Shown here: piece after piece, positions 1 through 9,302 of the stretch | How the letters are laid out: every line of letters starts with the position of its first letter | Numbering within the stretch: position 1 is the first letter of the stretch | NCBI GenBank assembly: GCA_046347045.1 | Contig: JAXMGX010000011.1 | Span: forward strand, 1-64,000 | Reading direction: 5' to 3' | Length of the DNA stretch: 64,000 bases | Origin: ZC4RG30 sp046347045 | GTDB lineage: Bacteria; Pseudomonadota; Gammaproteobacteria; Steroidobacterales; Steroidobacteraceae | The notes under the pieces: model-generated | What the model was told of the DNA's origin: nothing | Databases searched by the model: none | What the model saw: only the letters and a program-made list of their open reading frames with translations | Made by a program: the position numbers and the translations under genes

Positions 1-63
1 CAATCAGTTAGGAAGCGGTTAGGATCCCTCACTCTCCGCCACTTCAAGCTGATCCGCCGTCTT

Positions 64-930
64 TCAACGGGTAGGGCGGGCGGTGCGCGCCAGCAGCACG
101 CCGACGAGCGCCGCGACGAAGCCGGCGAATTGCAGCGGCAGCAGGGTTTCGTCGAAAAAGAAGTAGGCCAGCAGCGCCGCGAGTGGCGGCGCCAGCAGCA
201 CGAGCGCGGTCACGCGCGTGGCTTCGCCATGCCGCATCATCCACATCAAGAGCGTGGTCCCGATGACCGAGGCCACCAGCACGGCCCAGGCCAGCGCGCC
301 CCACAGCACGGGCGAGTTGTCCCAGTGCGTGGTGCCTGCCAGCGCGAACACGATGGCCGCCACCATCGCCCCGCCGATGTTCTGAATGCAGGCGGCGGCG
401 CGAATGTCGGTGCCGGCGAGCTTCTTCTGCAGCAGCGCGCCGGCGGTGATGCCGGTGACGCTGAACAGGGCGGCAGCGACCGTGAGCACCGTGAGCGAAC
501 CCGTGCCGTTGGTGGCCAGCTTTGGCTCGAGTACCAGCGCCACGCCGGCGAAGCCGATGCATAACCCGATCCACGTGCGGGGATCCAGGCGCTGGCCGCG
601 CGCCGCGAAGAACAGCGCCGTGAAGATCGGCTGCAATGCGCCGAGCAATGCCATGACGCCCGCAGGCAGGCCGCGCTGGATGGCCCAGTAGCTTGCGCAC
701 AGATACACGCCCTGCATCAGTACGCCGGCTGCCAGATGCAGGCCGAGCTGCCGGCCGCGTGGCCAGCTGGCCTGCGCAAGCCACGCAGCGCTTGCCATCA
801 CCAGTGCGGTGAATGCGAAGCGCGCGAGCAGGTAGAGCTGCAGGTCGGCATGGGGCACAGCGGCCTTGCCGACGATGAAGCCCGATGACCAGATCAGCAC
901 GAAAAGGGCTGGAACGCCGAATCGAAGCAT
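64..930 (-). CDS. EamA/DMT-family inner-membrane exporter
   Basis: Drug/metabolite transporter superfamily protein of 288 residues with about ten hydrophobic segments arranged as two EamA repeats. The first helix begins right after the start (MLRFGVPALFVLIWSSGF). The family exports amino acids, metabolites or drugs; the substrate cannot be read from sequence. The frame extends upstream to a TTG at 969, but that part is polar and would run into the -10 box of the ffs promoter, so the ATG at 930 is chosen. The gene is divergent from the SRP RNA. Confidence 0.85.
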   Translation of the reverse strand: MLRFGVPALFVLIWSSGFIVGKAAVPHADLQLYLLARFAFTALVMASAAWLAQASWPRGRQLGLHLAAGVLMQGVYLCASYWAIQRGLPAGVMALLGALQPIFTALFFAARGQRLDPRTWIGLCIGFAGVALVLEPKLATNGTGSLTVLTVAAALFSVTGITAGALLQKKLAGTDIRAAACIQNIGGAMVAAIVFALAGTTHWDNSPVLWGALAWAVLVASVIGTTLLMWMMRHGEATRVTALVLLAPPLAALLAYFFFDETLLPLQFAGFVAALVGVLLARTARPTR

Positions 931-964
931 GAATTCCGTGGGTCGCTGGGGCGGTGCGCGATGG

Positions 965-970
965 TACAAT
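965..970 (+). promoter_or_regulatory. Likely -10 box for ffs (4.5S RNA)
   Basis: TACAAT is a near-consensus sigma-70 -10 hexamer about 50 nt upstream of the folded SRP RNA and on its strand. No good -35 hexamer is visible at 16-18 nt spacing. The 5' end of the transcript is therefore uncertain and could include a short leader with a small hairpin. Confidence 0.45.
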
Positions 971-1016
971 CTCCAGGCTGTGCGTGAACCGCACCTGCCG
1001 CCTCAATCAGTCATGT

Positions 1017-1129
<113 letters not shown>

Positions 1130-1151
1130 TCCATACCTTGGTCGATTCCCC

Positions 1152-2855
1152 ATGAGTTACACGGCGCTGGCCCGCAAGTGGAGACCGAAGAGCTTCGAGG
1201 AGCTCTCGGGACAGGAGCATGTGCTCAAGTCGCTGGCCAATGCGCTGGCGGCCGGGCGCGTGCACCACGCCTTCCTGTTCACCGGCACGCGCGGCGTGGG
1301 CAAGACCACCATCGCGCGCATCTTCGCCAAGTGCCTGAACTGCGAGCGGGGCGTGTCGGCCACGCCCTGCGGCGTGTGCGCGGCCTGCACCGACATCGAT
1401 GCGGGGCGCTTCGTCGATCTGATCGAGGTGGATGCCGCTTCGCGCACCAAGGTGGAAGACACGCGCGACCTGCTCGACAACGTGCAGTACATGCCCACGC
1501 GGGGGCGCTACAAGATCTACCTGATCGACGAAGTGCACATGCTGTCGGCGCATTCGTTCAATGCGCTGCTGAAGACGCTGGAAGAGCCGCCGCCGCATGT
1601 GAAGTTCCTGCTGGCCACCACCGATCCGCAGCGGCTGCCCGTCACGGTGCTGTCGCGCTGCCTGCAGTTCAACCTGAAGCGCCTGCCGGTGAGCGTGATC
1701 GCCGCGCGGCTCACGTACATCCTGAAGGAAGAGGGTATCGCCGCAGAGCCGGCAGCCGTGCGGCTGGTGGCCACTGCGGCCGATGGTTCGCTGCGCGATG
1801 CGTTGTCGCTGCTGGACCAGTTGCTGGCGTTCGGCGGCGCGAGGCAGGTTCGCGAGGCCGAGGCCCGTGCGATGCTGGGGACGGTGGATCGTCAGCAGGT
1901 GGTGCAGCTCGCGCGGCATCTGGCCGCGGGCGACATGACGCAGCTTCTGGCGGGCGCGCGCGCGCTGGATGAGTTTTCGCCCGATTACCTGGCGCTGCTC
2001 GAGGAGCTGAACAGCCTGCTGGCCCGCGTGGCGCTGTTCCAGGCCACGGGTGCGGCCTACGATGAGGAAGAGGAAGTGCCGGCTGCGACGCTCGCCGAGC
2101 TGGCCGCCGCGATTTCGCCCGAGGACCTTCAGCTCTACTACCAGGTGGGTCTCACGGGCCGGCGCGACCTGCCGCTGATCGCCGATCAGCGCAGCGGCTT
2201 TGCCATGACGCTGGTGCGGATGCTGGCGTTCAGGCCGGGTGCGGAACGTGGCGCGTCGCAGGCGGGCAGGGCGGGTGGTTCCACCGCGACGCTCAGTGCT
2301 GGCACAGGCGCAAGCGCAAGCACGGGCGGTGCGCGCACTGGTGGGGCAACGGCGGCACGTGCAGCAGCCATCGGTGCTGCACCGGTGGCTGCGACACCAA
2401 TCGCCGCGACAGCAGCAGCGGCGGCGCCAACGGGCAATGCGCTGCCGCTGCTGCCGGAGAACTGGCCGGCCATCATCGATGGCATGGTGGAGCAGGGACT
2501 GGCAGGTCTTGCGCGCCAGCTCGCCTCGCATTGCGCGCTGGCGGGCCGGCAGGGCGCCGTGGTCCGGTTGCTGCTCGACCCGCGCAGCCAGTCCATCCGC
2601 ACGCGCGCCAACGAGGAAAAGCTCGCGGCGGCGCTGGCGCGCTACTGCGGCGAATTGCTGCGCGTGCAGATCGAACTGGCCGAAGGCGACGCGCCGGCCA
2701 CGCCGGCGCGCGAGCGCGCTGCACAGGCCGATGAGCGGCTGGAACGGGCGCGCGCTGCGCTGGAAGAAGACCCCAACATCAAGGCCCTGCGCACGCAGCT
2801 TGGCGCCACCATTTTCGCCGACTCAGTGCGGCCCAACTTCACCGAGGAGAACTGA
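1152..2855 (+). CDS. dnaX: DNA polymerase III subunit gamma/tau
   Basis: Clamp-loader ATPase of the replicative holoenzyme, 567 residues. Visible features are Walker A GTRGVGKT at about 45-52, the zinc-binding cysteines C64, C73, C76 and C79, Walker B LIDEVH at about 124-129, and the SRC sensor motif. An alanine/threonine-rich linker at about 375-430 precedes a tau-like C-terminal domain ending near the stop. I see no A-rich slippery heptamer, so the short gamma form may not be made by the E. coli frameshift route. It is followed after 4 nt by ybaB. Confidence 0.97.
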   Translation: MSYTALARKWRPKSFEELSGQEHVLKSLANALAAGRVHHAFLFTGTRGVGKTTIARIFAKCLNCERGVSATPCGVCAACTDIDAGRFVDLIEVDAASRTKVEDTRDLLDNVQYMPTRGRYKIYLIDEVHMLSAHSFNALLKTLEEPPPHVKFLLATTDPQRLPVTVLSRCLQFNLKRLPVSVIAARLTYILKEEGIAAEPAAVRLVATAADGSLRDALSLLDQLLAFGGARQVREAEARAMLGTVDRQQVVQLARHLAAGDMTQLLAGARALDEFSPDYLALLEELNSLLARVALFQATGAAYDEEEEVPAATLAELAAAISPEDLQLYYQVGLTGRRDLPLIADQRSGFAMTLVRMLAFRPGAERGASQAGRAGGSTATLSAGTGASASTGGARTGGATAARAAAIGAAPVAATPIAATAAAAAPTGNALPLLPENWPAIIDGMVEQGLAGLARQLASHCALAGRQGAVVRLLLDPRSQSIRTRANEEKLAAALARYCGELLRVQIELAEGDAPATPARERAAQADERLERARAALEEDPNIKALRTQLGATIFADSVRPNFTEEN

Positions 2856-2859
2856 CCCC

Positions 2860-3183
2860 ATGCGAGGCAACATCGGCAACCTGCTCAAACAGGCGCAGGC
2901 CGTGCAGGAAAACCTGCAGAAGGCGCAGGCGCAGGTGGCGCAGATCACCGCCACCGGCGAGGCCGGCGGCGGCATGGTCAAGGTCACTGTCAACGGCAAG
3001 CACGAGGCCGTGCGCGTGCAGATCGACCCGACGCTGCTCACCGAAGAACGCGAGATGCTCGAAGACCTGGTGGCCGCAGCCATCAACGATGCCACGCACA
3101 AGGTGGGCGTGGCGGTGAACGAGAAGATGGCAGGCGCGATGGCCGGACTGCAGTTGCCGCCCGGCATGAAGCTGCCGTTCTAG
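2860..3183 (+). CDS. ybaB: YbaB/EbfC family nucleoid-associated protein
   Basis: Small protein of 107 residues that starts MRGNIGNLLKQAQAVQ and ends PPGMKLPF, both typical of the YbaB/EbfC family. These proteins form dimers that bind and bridge DNA with little sequence preference. The position between dnaX and recR is the widely conserved dnaX-ybaB-recR operon. The ATG lies 4 nt past the dnaX stop. Confidence 0.95.
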   Translation: MRGNIGNLLKQAQAVQENLQKAQAQVAQITATGEAGGGMVKVTVNGKHEAVRVQIDPTLLTEEREMLEDLVAAAINDATHKVGVAVNEKMAGAMAGLQLPPGMKLPF

Positions 3184-3197
3184 CACGCAGCGATTCG

Positions 3198-3797
3198 ATG
3201 AAGCATTCTCCGGCCCTCTCGCGCCTCATCGACGCGCTGCATGCGCTGCCCGGCATCGGCCCCAAGACCGCGCAGCGGCTGGCCTTCCGCCTGCTGCAGG
3301 ACGAGCGGGGCGCGGCGCAGGAACTGTCCGAGGCCGTGACGGTGGCGCTGGACCGCGTCGGGCGCTGCGGTCGCTGCCGCATGCTGGCCGAGGGCGAGCT
3401 GTGCGAGCTGTGCGCGTCCACGACGCGCGACGATGCGCAACTTTGCATAGTCGAATCGCCCGCCGACGTGATCGCGGTGGAGAACTCCGGCGCCTATCGC
3501 GGCCGCTACTTCGTGCTGATGGGGCATCTGTCGCCGCTGGATGGCATCGGGCCGGCCGAGCTCGGCCTGCACGAACTCGATTTGCTGCTGGCCGAGGGTC
3601 GCGTGCGCGAGGTGATCCTCGCCACCAATTCGACCGTGGAAGGCGAAGCCACGGCCCATGTGGTGTCGGAGCTGGCGCGCACGCGCGGACTCGCCGTGAC
3701 GCGCATCGCGCAAGGTGTGCCTTTCGGGGGGGAACTGGAATACGTGGACGGTGGCACGCTGGCACATGCGCTGGCGGGCCGGCAGCAGGTGGGCTGA
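3198..3797 (+). CDS. recR: Recombination mediator protein RecR
   Basis: 199 residues, the usual RecR length. It has an N-terminal helix-hairpin-helix (LPGIGPKTAQRLAF), a four-cysteine zinc finger (C57, C60, C69, C72) and a Toprim domain (about 80-175) carrying ESP and the glutamate/aspartate metal sites. With RecF and RecO it loads RecA at single-strand gaps. It ends the dnaX operon and converges with rsgA, whose stop is only 34 bp away. Confidence 0.97.
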   Translation: MKHSPALSRLIDALHALPGIGPKTAQRLAFRLLQDERGAAQELSEAVTVALDRVGRCGRCRMLAEGELCELCASTTRDDAQLCIVESPADVIAVENSGAYRGRYFVLMGHLSPLDGIGPAELGLHELDLLLAEGRVREVILATNSTVEGEATAHVVSELARTRGLAVTRIAQGVPFGGELEYVDGGTLAHALAGRQQVG

Positions 3798-3831
3798 CGG
3801 CCATCGGGCGACAGCGAGGCGCTGGATCGAC

Positions 3832-4752
3832 TCACCGCCGACGCGCGGCGCGTTCGGCGGCAGGTCTTCTTTCCCAGAGCCGGTCGTAGAGGCGGCGCAG
3901 TCGGCGGTAGCTCTCGTAGCGTCGCGCGTCCATGGTGCCTTGCTCCACGGCGGCGCGCACCGCGCAGTGTGGCTCCTGCAGATGCCGGCAGTCGAGGAAG
4001 CGGCAACCCGCGGCAAGAGCGGCCACTTCACGAAAGCCCAGTGTCGAGGGCGCAAGGTCGTCGATGGCCGGCGCGTAGTCGCGCACGCCGGGGGAATCGA
4101 TGATGCGCGCCGCGCCGCATTCGTACAGGCGCGAGGCCGTGGTGGTATGGCGGCCTTCTTCGTCCTTCACCAGCGCGCCGATGGCGATTTCGGCCGGATC
4201 GTCGGTGAGCAGGCGTGTGAGCGAGGACTTGCCCACGCCGGACTGGCCCGCGAACACGGTGGTGTGGCCAGCCAGCGCCGCGCGCAGCGGTTCGAGCAGC
4301 GCCGGATCGGCGGCGGCCTGCGCTGCACTGATGTCGCACAATGCATACTCCAGCACGCGATACGGTTGCAGCAGGGCGCGCAAGCCGGCATGCTCGGGAA
4401 GCTCGCTCTTGTTGCAGACAATGAGCACGGCGAGGCCCGCGCATTCGGCCGCGCTGATGAAGCGGTCGAGCACGAAGAGGTCGGGCGCGGGCAGCGGCGC
4501 CACCACGATGGCCAGTTGCGTGAGGTTGGCCGCCATTGGTTCGCTGCGGGCGCGCAGCGAAGTACGACGCAGTGCTGTAGCACGCGGCAACACGGCGACC
4601 ACGACCGTCTCGCTGCCCACGCGGTCGCAGCGCACGCGATCGCCGCAGACGATGTCGTGCGAGCGGCCCTGCGGGCGTGCCATCAGTGTTTCGCCCGCAG
4701 CGTCGCGCAACAACAGATGGCGCCCGAAGGTTGCGATGACCTCGGCGTTCAT
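3832..4752 (-). CDS. rsgA: Ribosome small-subunit-dependent GTPase RsgA
   Basis: Circularly permuted GTPase of 306 residues that acts late in 30S ribosome maturation. The order is an N-terminal OB fold, then the G4 motif at 114-117, G1 (GQSGVGKSS, about 169-177), G3 DSPG (219-222), and a C-terminal zinc site of C250, C255, H257 and C263. The G4 motif reads NKSE rather than the usual NKxD. The frame stays open far upstream, but MNAEVIATFG aligns with family starts, so the ATG at 4752 is used. It is divergent from orn with about 50 bp between starts. Confidence 0.95.
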   Translation of the reverse strand: MNAEVIATFGRHLLLRDAAGETLMARPQGRSHDIVCGDRVRCDRVGSETVVVAVLPRATALRRTSLRARSEPMAANLTQLAIVVAPLPAPDLFVLDRFISAAECAGLAVLIVCNKSELPEHAGLRALLQPYRVLEYALCDISAAQAAADPALLEPLRAALAGHTTVFAGQSGVGKSSLTRLLTDDPAEIAIGALVKDEEGRHTTTASRLYECGAARIIDSPGVRDYAPAIDDLAPSTLGFREVAALAAGCRFLDCRHLQEPHCAVRAAVEQGTMDARRYESYRRLRRLYDRLWERRPAAERAARRR

Positions 4753-4803
4753 GTTCCCTAGAATGCCATAGCCGCCATCGCGGCATGGACTTGCGAGGAT
4801 GAA

Positions 4804-5391
4804 GTGCAGCATCGGGACAACCTGATCTGGATCGACCTGGAGATGACCGGTCTTCGTACCGATACCGATTCGATCATCGAGATCGCAACCGTGGTGACGG
4901 ACGCGCAGCTCAATGTGCTGGCCGAGGGCCCGGTGTTCGCCATCCAGACGCCGGAGGCCATGCTTGCGGCGATGGATGAATGGAACACGCGCCAGCACGG
5001 CGCCAGCGGGCTGGTGGCGCGCATCCGCGCCAGCGGTGTGGCGCTGGCCACGGCCGAGGAGCGCACGCTGGAATTCCTGCGGCAGTGGGTGCCGGGCGGC
5101 ATTTCGCCGATGTGCGGCAACAGCATCTGCCAGGACCGGCGCTTCCTCGCGCGGCAGATGCCGCAGCTCGAGCGCTATTTCCACTACCGCAATCTCGATG
5201 TGAGTACGGTGAAGGAGCTGGCGCGGCGCTGGGCGCCGCAGCTGGTGAAGGATTTCAGCAAGCAGGCCTCGCACCTGGCGCTGGCCGACATCCACGATTC
5301 CATCCGCGAACTGCAGTTCTACCGGCGACAGCTCTTCGTGCCGGTGGCGCAGGCGCCCGGTGCGGCGGATCTGGGGGACCTGCCTGCATGA
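4804..5391 (+). CDS. orn: Oligoribonuclease
   Basis: DEDDh 3'-5' exoribonuclease of 195 residues that degrades 2-5 nt RNA fragments and pGpG. Motif I is WIDLEMTGL, the middle motif is GNSICQDRRFL, and the C-terminal HxxxxD motif is in HLALADIHDSI. The start is a GTG at 4804 with a GAGGA-like site just ahead; the ATG at 4799 is in another frame. The rsgA/orn pairing is common in gammaproteobacteria. Its stop overlaps the ATG of the next gene. Confidence 0.97.
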   Translation: MQHRDNLIWIDLEMTGLRTDTDSIIEIATVVTDAQLNVLAEGPVFAIQTPEAMLAAMDEWNTRQHGASGLVARIRASGVALATAEERTLEFLRQWVPGGISPMCGNSICQDRRFLARQMPQLERYFHYRNLDVSTVKELARRWAPQLVKDFSKQASHLALADIHDSIRELQFYRRQLFVPVAQAPGAADLGDLPA

Positions 5392-5867
5392 GCGCCTCCA
5401 GCGAGGCACTGCTGCCGGTTGCCTGGTCCACGCGTCCGCGCGGCTTCGGCGCGCTGATGGCGCTGTACGAGAGCAACTACCTGCGACTGCTGCAGCTCAC
5501 GGGCGATCCGGCGCGGCTGGCCGGCGAGCGCATCTCGCACGTCACCGGTGGCTGCGACCTGAAGCTGCATGTACTGGAGCAGTGCGCCTACACGACGACC
5601 ATCGGCCTCACGCATCTGTTCCGTGACCACGCAGCGGTGGGGCCGGGGCTTGCCACCTTCCTCACGTACCCTGATGTGCGCATCCGCGTGTACTGTGACG
5701 CGCGTCTCGCGCAAGCCCAGCACTGGCCGCTGGACCAGCCGGAGCCCTTTGGCCGCGATCCGCTGCAGTCGGAGCGTGAACTGGAGCACCGCTGGGTGCA
5801 CAACACAATGTTAAACAAGTGGCTTGAATACTGCCTGGAGCTGGGCCACTCGCTGCGATCGGCGTGA
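5388..5867 (+). CDS. DUF1249 family protein (YqiB-like)
   Basis: 159-residue protein of the DUF1249 family. Recognisable parts are YESNYLRLLQLTGD near the start, a central segment around TTIGLTHLF, then YPDVRIRVYCDARLAQ and a C-terminal NKWLEYCLELGHS. In E. coli the family member YqiB has no established function. ATGA overlap with orn implies translational coupling. A GC-rich inverted repeat without a U-tract follows at about 5873-5900. Confidence 0.85.
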   Translation: MSASSEALLPVAWSTRPRGFGALMALYESNYLRLLQLTGDPARLAGERISHVTGGCDLKLHVLEQCAYTTTIGLTHLFRDHAAVGPGLATFLTYPDVRIRVYCDARLAQAQHWPLDQPEPFGRDPLQSERELEHRWVHNTMLNKWLEYCLELGHSLRSA

Positions 5868-5915
5868 TCCCTCCGGGCGCGCCCGCGGGCGGGCGCCGGA
5901 TACGGGATCGACGCA

Positions 5916-6974
5916 GTGAACACACAGTACATCAACTGGATTGGCAGGCTGTTCAAGAGCCGCGTGGTGCTGACGCATCCTGATGCGCCGGAAGACACCC
6001 GCGTCGTCAATCTGTTCAAGAACAGGGCCGAACTGAAGAAGGAGCTGGGCGACGCGCAGGACGAGGTCCATCGACTGCGCGACCGCGTGAAGTTGCAGGA
6101 GGCCGCCACGGCGCGCGTGCGCGAGCAGTTCGAGGCGCTGGAGGGTCGGCTGGCCTCGCCGGTGTCGGGCCTGAACGCCATCCTCCACTACCAGCTCCGC
6201 GACCTGTGGGCCACGGCGCATTCGCAGATCGCCTCGCTGGTGCGCGAGGCAGCGCAGATGCGCGAGGACCGCGAGCGCCGGCAGTTCCTGGCCGACATCA
6301 ACCGGCAGACTTTCGAGCGCCAGCAGGCCGCGCGGGCGCAGCTCGCCGATGCCGAGCGCATGCATGCCGATGTGCGCGGCAAGCTGGCCGGCATCAACCG
6401 CGCGCTGGATGCCGCGCGCAGCTGGTGGAAGTATTTCGCGCGCCGCGAGCAGCTGCGCCGGCGGCTGATGATGCAGGCGGAGCTGACCACCGCGGACGAG
6501 CTGCTGCACAACGCGCGCGAGGAATTGCAGCAGGTCGAGGAACAGGGCGGGGCGAAGTTCCCCGGCCTGTCGCTGGAATCGCGCCGGCTGCTGAATCTCA
6601 CCTCGCTGGCCTGCGCCTGCACGCTGGCCTCGCGCCTCGCGCCGCCGACGCTGCTGGCGCGGGTGCAGGACGCCATGAGCCGCAGCGAGCCGAAGTCCGA
6701 GCAGCGCACCGATGCGGCTGCCTATCTCGCGGCGATGCAGGAGATCGCGCGCGCCCGCGCCGCCATGCTGCAGGCTCAGCCGGCGCTGCAGGCCGATGTG
6801 CGCAAGCTGGTGGATCACCTGGCCGCGGCGGCTAGTTACCGGACGCCGGCCGAGACCGTGCCCACGGATTCCTCGGTGGCCAGCCTGCTGCGCGGCGAGA
6901 CACGCCCCGGCGAAGCCGGCTTCGACGTGCTGGGTCAGGACCTGTGGAGCGTGTCGGACCTGTTCTACGAGTGA
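5916..6974 (+). CDS. Uncharacterised coiled-coil protein
   Basis: I do not recognise this 352-residue protein. It starts from a GTG (MNTQYINWIGRLFKSRVV), has no signal peptide or membrane span, and is rich in Ala, Arg, Glu and Gln with long heptad-like stretches at about 30-75, 90-170 and 170-200. The C-terminal third is less charged and ends with VLGQDLWSVSDLFYE. The DUF1249 gene upstream reads in the same direction (48 nt gap), and the protease gene converges from downstream. Function unknown; a structural or adaptor role is only a guess from the coiled coil. Confidence 0.75.
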   Translation: MNTQYINWIGRLFKSRVVLTHPDAPEDTRVVNLFKNRAELKKELGDAQDEVHRLRDRVKLQEAATARVREQFEALEGRLASPVSGLNAILHYQLRDLWATAHSQIASLVREAAQMREDRERRQFLADINRQTFERQQAARAQLADAERMHADVRGKLAGINRALDAARSWWKYFARREQLRRRLMMQAELTTADELLHNAREELQQVEEQGGAKFPGLSLESRRLLNLTSLACACTLASRLAPPTLLARVQDAMSRSEPKSEQRTDAAAYLAAMQEIARARAAMLQAQPALQADVRKLVDHLAAAASYRTPAETVPTDSSVASLLRGETRPGEAGFDVLGQDLWSVSDLFYE

Positions 6975-6990
6975 GGGCGCCGCGGCGCCC
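6975..6990. terminator. Perfect GC palindrome between convergent genes
   Basis: GGGCGCCGCGGCGCCC is a perfect 16-bp palindrome placed directly after the stop of the coiled-coil gene and before the stop of the convergent protease gene. It could act as a two-way transcription barrier, but there is no U-tract on either strand, so intrinsic termination is unproven. Confidence 0.3.
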
Positions 6991-7017
6991 GTTCGAGCGC
7001 GCGGCGCTTGAGGGGCG

Positions 7018-9204
7018 CTAGGGCGCCGCCGGGGCGGTGCCTTCCTGGCGCTTGGCCACGGTCCGCGGCGGCGGCTTCGAGCCATCCACCACGATGTCGG
7101 CCATGATCTGCAGCGTGCTGTCGAGCAGGATGTCCGGCGCCTTGTCGCCGCTGGTCTCGTCCGATGCGTCCATCGCCACCACGGTGGCGAATGGCGTCTT
7201 GCCCTTGTCGACGCGCCGCGTGTTCTCGCGCGCCAGCCGCGCCGCATCCAGCAGTTCGCGCTCGGCCTTGCGGTCGGCGAGATTCAGCGACAGCGACTTC
7301 TGCGCGCGCAGCTTGTCGTTGGCGGCGATGCTGGCCACGAGCCACTGGAAGTCGGCGTCGGTCTTGCTGCGCTCGGCCTCGGCCTTGTCGAGCGACAGCG
7401 CCGTGGGCAGCGGGTGCGCCATGGTGTAGTGCTGGAAGCGCGCCGGTGCGATGCGGTCCCAGGGCAGTGCATCGTCGAGCGAGCTTTCGCCCACTTCGGT
7501 GAGATCGATGGGCGAGGGCAGCGCGATATCCGGCTCCACGCCGCGATGCTGCGTGCTCTCCCCGGTGACGCGGTAGAACTTGCCGATGGTCACGGTGAGC
7601 TGGCCTTCCACCGGCTTCTGCGTCCAGCGGTCGAGCGAGATCAGGTTCTGCACCGTACCCTTGCCGAAGGTGCGCTGGCCGACGATGTAGCCGCGCCCGT
7701 AGTCCTGGATGGCGCCGGCGAAGATCTCCGAGGCCGAGGCGCTGTAGCGGTCGACCAGCACCACCAGCGGACCGTCGTAGAAGGTGCCCGCGGCGGGATC
7801 GTCGAGCACTTCGACGCGGCCGGTGTAGTCCTTGAGCTGCACCACCGGGCCCTGGTCGATGAACAGGCCGGTGAGCGCCGTGGCTTCCGGGAGGAAACCA
7901 CCACCGTCGCCCCGCAGGTCGAGCACCAGACCGTCGAGAGGTCCTTCGGCGCGCAGTTCGTCGATGAGCCGCGCCACATCGCGCGTGGTGCTGCGGAATT
8001 CCTTGTTGCCGCGCGCCTCTTCATCCACGTCGCGGTAGAAGCCGGGCACGTTGATGACGCCGATGGAAAGCTGCCGGCCATTGCGCGTGACGAGCTTGCG
8101 TTCCTTCTTGGCCGCCTGGCCCTCGAGGGTGACCTTGCCGCGCGTGAGCTCGACGGTTTTTTCCGGCGAGCCGGGCGTGGCGCCGGCCGGCAGCACGTGG
8201 AAGCGCACCAGCGTGCCGCCCTTGCCGCGGATCTTCTGCACCACGTCGTCGAGGCGCCAGCCGATCACGTCCTCGAAGGCGCCATCCTTGCCCTGCGCGA
8301 TGGCGGTGATGCGATCCTTGATGTTGAGCGTGGGCTGGTTCTGGCTGCCGGCCACCGCGGCGGGTCCGCCGGGCAGCAGGTTCACGATGCTGGCGTAGTC
8401 GTCCTCGGTCTGCAGCGTGGCGCCGATGCCCTCGTACGAGAGGCTCATCTGGATGCGGTATTCCTCGGAATTGCGCGCCGAGAAATAGTTGGAATGCGGA
8501 TCGAAGGTGCGCGCGTAGGCGTTCATGAGGTTCTCGAACACCTCGTCGCCCGTCACCTGGTCGGCGCGCTTCTGAACGCGGTCGTAGCGCTGCTTGAGCG
8601 TCTCGGTGGCCTCGGCCCAGCTCTTGCCGGCGATGATCAGCGACAGGCCGTCGCTCTTCACGCGCTTGCGCCACAGTTCGTTCAGCTCGCTGGCCGAGGC
8701 GGGCCACGGCGCCTTCTCGCGGTCGAACTCGAAGCTTTCCTTCAGCGTCCAGTCCGGCTCCTTGGCGAGCAGGTCCTTCGCGTACTGGATGCGTTCGCGA
8801 TTGCGCTGCTGGAAGCGCGCGTACATCAGGAAGGCGGGTTCGACGTCGCCGCTGCGGATCATGTCGTCGAAGCGTTCCTTCCAGGCGTCGAATTCGGCGA
8901 TGTCGCTGGCGAGGAAATAGCTGCGCTGGCTGTCCAGCGAATCCAGGTAATGGTGGTAGATGTCCACCGACATCTTGTCGTCGATGGTGGCGCGGCGGTA
9001 ATGCGCCTGTTCGAGGATGGTGCCGATGCGGCGGGCCAGCAGTCGCTGCCGCTCCGTGGGTGCCAGGGCGCCCGGGGGCAGCAGGGAACTCGCGGCCGGT
9101 GCCACCGAGGATCCGGAACCCGCCAGCACCAGGGCCAGCAGCGCGGAAATAGCCAGCCATCCCAGGGGGCGGCGCGAGCGACGGGAAGTATGATTGGAGG
9201 TCAT
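7018..9204 (-). CDS. prc: Carboxy-terminal (tail-specific) processing protease
   Basis: Periplasmic S41-family protease of 728 residues, close to E. coli Tsp/Prc. It has an N-terminal signal anchor (about 12-40), a long helical N-domain, a PDZ domain at about 245-340 and the catalytic Ser/Lys pair in SASASEIF and TFGKGTVQN. A DUF3340-type C-terminal domain follows. It degrades SsrA-tagged and other periplasmic proteins and trims cell-wall enzymes. The start MTSNHTS at 9204 is preferred; an in-frame ATG a few codons upstream (MPSSLNL) is possible. Confidence 0.93.
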   Translation of the reverse strand: MTSNHTSRRSRRPLGWLAISALLALVLAGSGSSVAPAASSLLPPGALAPTERQRLLARRIGTILEQAHYRRATIDDKMSVDIYHHYLDSLDSQRSYFLASDIAEFDAWKERFDDMIRSGDVEPAFLMYARFQQRNRERIQYAKDLLAKEPDWTLKESFEFDREKAPWPASASELNELWRKRVKSDGLSLIIAGKSWAEATETLKQRYDRVQKRADQVTGDEVFENLMNAYARTFDPHSNYFSARNSEEYRIQMSLSYEGIGATLQTEDDYASIVNLLPGGPAAVAGSQNQPTLNIKDRITAIAQGKDGAFEDVIGWRLDDVVQKIRGKGGTLVRFHVLPAGATPGSPEKTVELTRGKVTLEGQAAKKERKLVTRNGRQLSIGVINVPGFYRDVDEEARGNKEFRSTTRDVARLIDELRAEGPLDGLVLDLRGDGGGFLPEATALTGLFIDQGPVVQLKDYTGRVEVLDDPAAGTFYDGPLVVLVDRYSASASEIFAGAIQDYGRGYIVGQRTFGKGTVQNLISLDRWTQKPVEGQLTVTIGKFYRVTGESTQHRGVEPDIALPSPIDLTEVGESSLDDALPWDRIAPARFQHYTMAHPLPTALSLDKAEAERSKTDADFQWLVASIAANDKLRAQKSLSLNLADRKAERELLDAARLARENTRRVDKGKTPFATVVAMDASDETSGDKAPDILLDSTLQIMADIVVDGSKPPPRTVAKRQEGTAPAAP

Positions 9205-9302
9205 GAGGTTCAGGCTAGACGGCATCCGTCCCGGCAGCAAGCCCGGGACGCGGATAGCGCGACTTGCCTGCGGGAAGGCTGTGCAGGCGTTGTGGAGGGG
9301 TA

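Noticed and set aside
1152..2855. Programmed -1 frameshift in dnaX
   Set aside because: No A-AAA-AAG type slippery heptamer or following hairpin could be found near the end of the ATPase part.
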